NCBI GenBank assembly: GCA_021841725.1
Contig: JAKCEC010000002.1
Span: 1-27,075 of the forward strand
DNA: 27,075 nt
Source of the DNA: Actinomycetes bacterium
GTDB lineage: Bacteria > Actinomycetota > Acidimicrobiia > Acidimicrobiales > RAAP-2
Direction of reading: 5' to 3'
A program made the translations under genes and the position numbers. Each line of letters starts with the position of its first letter. The first letter of the stretch is position 1. Positions 23,219-27,075 of this stretch are shown one piece after another. Under the pieces are notes generated by a model. That model was given only the letters and a program-made list of their open reading frames with translations. It was not told where the DNA came from and did no database searches.

Positions 23219-25803
23219 CGCGTCTCCAGTCGTACCTGCGTGACCGGGCTCGAGCGGTCGATCAATCGCGAGAGCACGTCGACGCCCGCGGCCACCGTAC
23301 CCAGCGGGGCTACGCACGTGCCCCGCAGGACCGTCTCGTCGGTGCGCACTTCGACCTCGGCGTCGCCGGCGCCGCCGCGCACCATCACGCGCGCGCCACT
23401 GGCCAGTCCCAGGTGATCGAGGTCGCTCGGGTGCACGCCCAGGGTGGTCTCGGCGATCAACGCCGCCACGTCGGACGAGCCCTGCATGGCCACGCCGCGG
23501 TCGTAGAGTCGGCGGGCGAGAACGAGACGCAGCGCGTACGCGTCGGCGAGGGGGACGTCGACCACCGGGATCACGACGTCGGAGCGTTGCGCCGTCGTCG
23601 CCACCGACCGCGTGGTGGCGTCGAGCAGGGTCGTCGCGCCGGTCGAGTCGCCCAAGCCCACCGTCTTGGTCGAGCGGATGCCCGGGAAAGCCATCGGGTC
23701 CATGGGGTGACGCGCCACCGGCGTGGCGTGCAGTCCGGTCACCACCCCGTCGAAGGCCTGGTCCTGCAGGACCGAGAGCGCGGCGTAGCCCGTGGTCTCC
23801 TCGATGGCCCGCGCGGTCAGTTCCACCGAGCCCAGTCCGAGGTCCTGACCCCAGGCCAGGGCCAATTCGCTCGCGATGGCGACGTCGTGCCAGGCCGCGC
23901 CCGGGGCGCCGACCTTAGCGGCGACCGCGGTGACGCGGCCTTCGAGGTTCGTCACGGTACCCGCGCGCTCGTGCTGCACGCTCGCCGGGAGGACCACGTC
24001 GGCGTAGGCCAGCGTGGCCCCGCCGTGCCCGGTGACCGCGATGACGTTCGAGGCCGTCAAGGCTCGCGTGGCCAGCTCCGTGTCGACCACGTTGCCGAGG
24101 ACGCAGCCCCCGAGCAACACCGTGGTGCGCTGCACCCCGTGGGCCATGGCCTCGAGTTGCGCGGGCGTGTCGCGACCCGACGCCGCGGCGTCGAAGCCGC
24201 GACCCGGACGCAGTCGCGGGGCGAGGCCCATGTCGAGGGCGCCGCGGACGTTCGAACGTCGCAGCGCCACCAAGAACCGGGCGTGGGGCAGTCCGTGGGC
24301 CAGGGTGGCGATCGCCTGGTCGACGAGGTGTTGGTCCTCGGCCAGATTGGCGCGACCGACGACGATGACGACGCCGGTGCCGTCGCCCAATTTCTCGCGC
24401 GCGGCGGCGAGCTCGGACTCCACGACGAGGGTCCCGACCGGGAGGTTCCCCCCCACGAGGGCGTGGGCGATCGCCGCCGTCTCACCGGGTCGCACCGCCA
24501 CCACGTGCGTGGCGAGCGACCGCAACGCGCCGGGCGCGCTCGCGAGTTCGATGAGCGTGTGGTGCCGGTGCGCGAAACTCTCGCGCAACCGCAGGAAGAG
24601 GACGGGCAACTCCTCACGCAGGTCGCCGGTCATGGTCAGCACCACCGGGGCGTTGGCGGCGTCGTCGATGGTCGCCAGGGGCAGCGTCTGCAGTAGGACC
24701 GGGTCCAACCCGTCCCCGAACTGGGCGTCGACGTGCTCGGTGCCCACGGCCCCGCGCAAGAAGCGCTCCCAGGCGAAGGCCCCCTCGTTGGTCAGCGCCG
24801 CCCCTCCGAGGGCGCCGATCGCGTCGGCGCCACCGGCGTCGTGCAGGAGGCGCGCCGCTTCGGCCAGCGCCGCGCCCCACGACACCGGCGTCAACTCCCC
24901 GTCGACGCGCACCATCGGCTCGGTAATGCGGGTGGCGGCCGACAGCGGGTCGCGCGAGTCGGGATTGGCGTCGACGGCGTCGAGGGTGAATCGCCCCTTG
25001 TCGCACAGCCAGCCGTGATTGACCGGCTCGGAGTCGACGCCGAGCACGCGCGTCAGTCGGTTGCCCGAGGACTGCACGGCCACGCGACACCCGACGGCGC
25101 ACGTGGTGCAGGTGCTCTCGACCTGCTCCAGGTCCCAGGGACGCGCGCTGAACCGATAGGGCGTGGCGGTGAGGGCGCCCACCGGGCAGATCTGCACCGT
25201 ATTGCCCGAGAAGATCGAGTCGAAGGGCTGCGTGGGCGACGTGGCGACCTCGATGAGGTCACCACGACCGGCGAAGGCGATCTGGGGGTCCCCCGCCACC
25301 TCACTGGCGAATCGCGTGCACCGTGAGCACTGGATGCATCGTTCGCGGTCCAGCAGCACGAGTTCGCCGATGGCCACGGGCTTGACGAAGTGGCGCTTCT
25401 CCTCGACGAAGCGGGTCTCGCCCGAGCCGTGGGCCAGCGTCTGATCCTGGAGCGGGCACTCTCCCCCCTTGTCACACACCGGGCAGTCGAGGGGGTGATT
25501 GGCCAGGAGGAACTCGAGGACCCCGTCCTGGGCCTTCTTCACCTTGTCGGAGTCCGTCGTCACGTTCATGCCGTCGGAGACCTTCAGGTAACACGCCGGC
25601 TGCAGGGTGGCGCCGCGCGGTCCGTCCACCTCGACCAGACACATGCGACAGACGCCGACGGGCTCCATGCGCGGGTGGTAACAAAAGCGCGGGACGTAGG
25701 ATCCCGCGCGCTCGGCCACCTCGATGAGGAGTTCCCCCGGCTGCGCCTGCACCGAGCGGCCATTGACCGTGACGGTCACCGGGGTGCGGGTGGGGTCAGT
25801 CAT
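23215..25803 (-). CDS. nuoG: NADH-quinone oxidoreductase subunit G
   Basis: This 862-residue subunit is the large iron-sulfur protein of the NADH module. The ligands are easy to read. A [2Fe-2S] cluster uses Cys41, Cys52, Cys55 and Cys71. The His-ligated cluster uses His103, Cys107, Cys110 and Cys116. One [4Fe-4S] cluster uses Cys156, Cys159, Cys162 and Cys206. The optional N7 cluster uses Cys232, Cys235, Cys239 and Cys267. Residues from about 280 form the molybdopterin-oxidoreductase-like domain, which binds no cofactor in complex I and is poorly conserved here. The start ATG at 25803 lies eight bases inside nuoF and has GGAGG eight bases upstream. Confidence 0.95.
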   Translation of the reverse strand: MTDPTRTPVTVTVNGRSVQAQPGELLIEVAERAGSYVPRFCYHPRMEPVGVCRMCLVEVDGPRGATLQPACYLKVSDGMNVTTDSDKVKKAQDGVLEFLLANHPLDCPVCDKGGECPLQDQTLAHGSGETRFVEEKRHFVKPVAIGELVLLDRERCIQCSRCTRFASEVAGDPQIAFAGRGDLIEVATSPTQPFDSIFSGNTVQICPVGALTATPYRFSARPWDLEQVESTCTTCAVGCRVAVQSSGNRLTRVLGVDSEPVNHGWLCDKGRFTLDAVDANPDSRDPLSAATRITEPMVRVDGELTPVSWGAALAEAARLLHDAGGADAIGALGGAALTNEGAFAWERFLRGAVGTEHVDAQFGDGLDPVLLQTLPLATIDDAANAPVVLTMTGDLREELPVLFLRLRESFAHRHHTLIELASAPGALRSLATHVVAVRPGETAAIAHALVGGNLPVGTLVVESELAAAREKLGDGTGVVIVVGRANLAEDQHLVDQAIATLAHGLPHARFLVALRRSNVRGALDMGLAPRLRPGRGFDAAASGRDTPAQLEAMAHGVQRTTVLLGGCVLGNVVDTELATRALTASNVIAVTGHGGATLAYADVVLPASVQHERAGTVTNLEGRVTAVAAKVGAPGAAWHDVAIASELALAWGQDLGLGSVELTARAIEETTGYAALSVLQDQAFDGVVTGLHATPVARHPMDPMAFPGIRSTKTVGLGDSTGATTLLDATTRSVATTAQRSDVVIPVVDVPLADAYALRLVLARRLYDRGVAMQGSSDVAALIAETTLGVHPSDLDHLGLASGARVMVRGGAGDAEVEVRTDETVLRGTCVAPLGTVAAGVDVLSRLIDRSSPVTQVRLETR

Positions 25804-27075
25804 GGGGGCAACCTCCGTGGTTCACGTGGGCCACGAAGTCGTCGCGGAACATCGTCAGCGCGGAGTGGACCGAAGAAGGGATGGACGGTCCCAAGACGCA
25901 GATCGTGGTCTGCTGGGGGGGCCAACTGAGTCCGGGCGCGATGTTGTCGCACAGGTCGAGGAGCAGATCGAGGTCCTCGAGGCGTCCGCCGCCGTGTTCC
26001 AGGCGGTACATGATGCGCTCAATCCAGCCGGATCCCTCGCGACACGGCGTGCACTGGCCGCACGATTCGCGCGAGAAGAACTTCGTGATGCGCCACGTCG
26101 CGCGCACGACGCAACTGGCGTCGTCCATGACCACGATCGAACCCGACCCGAGCATCGAGCCCAGGGCGCCCACTTCATCTTGTCCGAGTGGCGTATCGAG
26201 TTGGTCGGGTCCGAACCAGGGCGCCGACACGCCGCCCGGGATGAAGGCCTTGAGACGTCGGCCCTCGGCGAGTCCCCCGCCCAGGGCCGGGTCGAAAATG
26301 ATGTCGCGAAAGGTGTTCTTGACCATCTCGAGTTCGAAGACGCCGGGGTTCTTCACGTCGCCGGCGAGCGCGAAGAGCCGCGTACCCGTGGAACGGCCCA
26401 CGCCGAGCGCGGCGAACGCCGCGCCGCCGTGGTTGATGATCCAGGGGAGGTTCGACATGGTCTCGACGTTGTTGACCACCGTGGGCTCCCCGTAGAGACC
26501 GGTGACCGCCGGGAAGAACGGGGGTTTGATGCGCGGAAAGCCGCGCTTGCCCTCGAGGGCCTCGAGCAGCGAGGTCTCCTCGCCGCAGATGTACGCGCCC
26601 GCCCCCGGGTGCACCACGATGTCGAGTGAGAAGTCGGAGCCGAATATCTTCGATCCCAGCGCGCCGTGGGCGTACGCGTCGTTGAGCGCCTGCTGGACCC
26701 GCTCGAGGCCCAACGCGAACTCGCCGCGCAAGAAGATGAAGGCCTGACTCACCTGCAGCGCGTACGCGGCGATGATCACGCCCTCGACCAGTTGGTGGGG
26801 GTCACGTTCGACGAGGTAGTGGTCCTTGAACGTGGCCGGTTCGGATTCGTCGCCGTTGACCACCAGGTACGAGATCGGCGAGCGACGCAGCATGGACCAC
26901 TTACGCCCGGCCGGGAATCCCGCACCGCCGCGACCCAGTAGTGACGCCTGGTCCACCTCGGCCGCGACGGCCTCGGGGAACATCGCGAGCGCCTTGCGCA
27001 GGGCGTCGTAGCCCCCCGTCTCGAGGTAGCGGTGCAGGGTAAAGGAATCATTCAAGTCGCGCCGCGAGGACACGA
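25796..27075 (-). CDS. nuoF: NADH-quinone oxidoreductase subunit F, 5' end probably outside the window
   Basis: This subunit oxidises NADH, holding FMN and cluster N3. LGRGGAGFPAGRKW (46-59) binds FMN, and GAGAYICGEETSLLEALEGK (157-176) belongs to the NADH/FMN site. SCGQCTPC (337-344) with Cys392 in TTICVLGPS holds the [4Fe-4S] cluster. Numbering is from a GTG at 27073. Relatives usually have several more residues before the DSFTLHRYLETGGY stretch, so this GTG, two bases from the window edge, is probably internal and the true start lies to the right. The C-terminus is short, ending NHGGCPHD. Subunits A-E are not in the window but are expected upstream. Confidence 0.93.
   Translation of the reverse strand, partial: VSSRRDLNDSFTLHRYLETGGYDALRKALAMFPEAVAAEVDQASLLGRGGAGFPAGRKWSMLRRSPISYLVVNGDESEPATFKDHYLVERDPHQLVEGVIIAAYALQVSQAFIFLRGEFALGLERVQQALNDAYAHGALGSKIFGSDFSLDIVVHPGAGAYICGEETSLLEALEGKRGFPRIKPPFFPAVTGLYGEPTVVNNVETMSNLPWIINHGGAAFAALGVGRSTGTRLFALAGDVKNPGVFELEMVKNTFRDIIFDPALGGGLAEGRRLKAFIPGGVSAPWFGPDQLDTPLGQDEVGALGSMLGSGSIVVMDDASCVVRATWRITKFFSRESCGQCTPCREGSGWIERIMYRLEHGGGRLEDLDLLLDLCDNIAPGLSWPPQQTTICVLGPSIPSSVHSALTMFRDDFVAHVNHGGCPHD
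25812..25816 (-). promoter_or_regulatory. Ribosome binding site of nuoG
   Basis: GGAGG on the minus strand is eight bases before the ATG at 25803. It lies within the last codons of nuoF and fixes the nuoG start despite the gene overlap. Confidence 0.75.

Noticed and set aside
27071..27073. GTG as the true start of nuoF
   Set aside because: It is two bases from the window edge, and relatives carry a slightly longer N-terminus, so the gene is treated as incomplete at its 5' end.

Overview
The window is a dense stretch of high-GC DNA. The base composition, the gene order ctaE-qcrC-qcrA-qcrB, a HelR/HelD-type helicase and coproporphyrin-type haem genes all point to an actinobacterium. A deep lineage such as Acidimicrobiia is my inference; no rRNA or marker gene in the window settles it. 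I see no tRNA, rRNA, CRISPR array, insertion sequence or prophage gene. No gene-free stretch exceeds about 120 bases.

Layout. (1) 1-4894, minus strand: a run read right to left as helR, an 18-codon micro-ORF, ctaE (cytochrome c oxidase subunit III), qcrC (dihaem cytochrome c), qcrA (Rieske protein) and the first codons of qcrB. Joints are 4-base overlaps or gaps of a few bases. (2) 5002-8395, plus strand: hemE, hemH/cpfC and cgoX, a haem operon with ATGA and GTGA overlaps, divergent from helR. (3) 8392-8880, minus: a small HAD-type phosphatase, tail to tail with cgoX. (4) 8929-11922, plus: a 997-residue membrane protein joining a metallophosphoesterase-like region with lost catalytic motifs to an MprF-like aminoacyl-phosphatidylglycerol synthase half. 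(5) 11924-13480, minus, and 13596-14507, plus: two divergent exported proteins, one a seven-bladed beta-propeller with Fn3/Ig-like modules, the other a two-domain anchored protein. (6) 14475-27075, minus: nuoF-G-H-I-J-K-L-M-N (respiratory complex I) followed by a translationally coupled ATP-grasp ligase. A perfect 15-bp inverted repeat at 14472-14517 separates this operon from the convergent exported-protein gene and looks like a two-way terminator.

Function. The core is aerobic respiration. Complex I feeds the quinone pool, the bc1 genes with ctaE form the actinobacterial bcc-aa3 branch, and the haem genes supply cofactor to both. Around these sit less expected items: an RNA-polymerase-recycling helicase upstream of the oxidase genes, a fused pseudo-phosphoesterase/lipid-modifying protein, an ATP-grasp enzyme tied to complex I, and two exported proteins of unknown role. 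Many genes start with GTG inside the preceding stop codon, so several starts given here are much shorter than the longest open frames.
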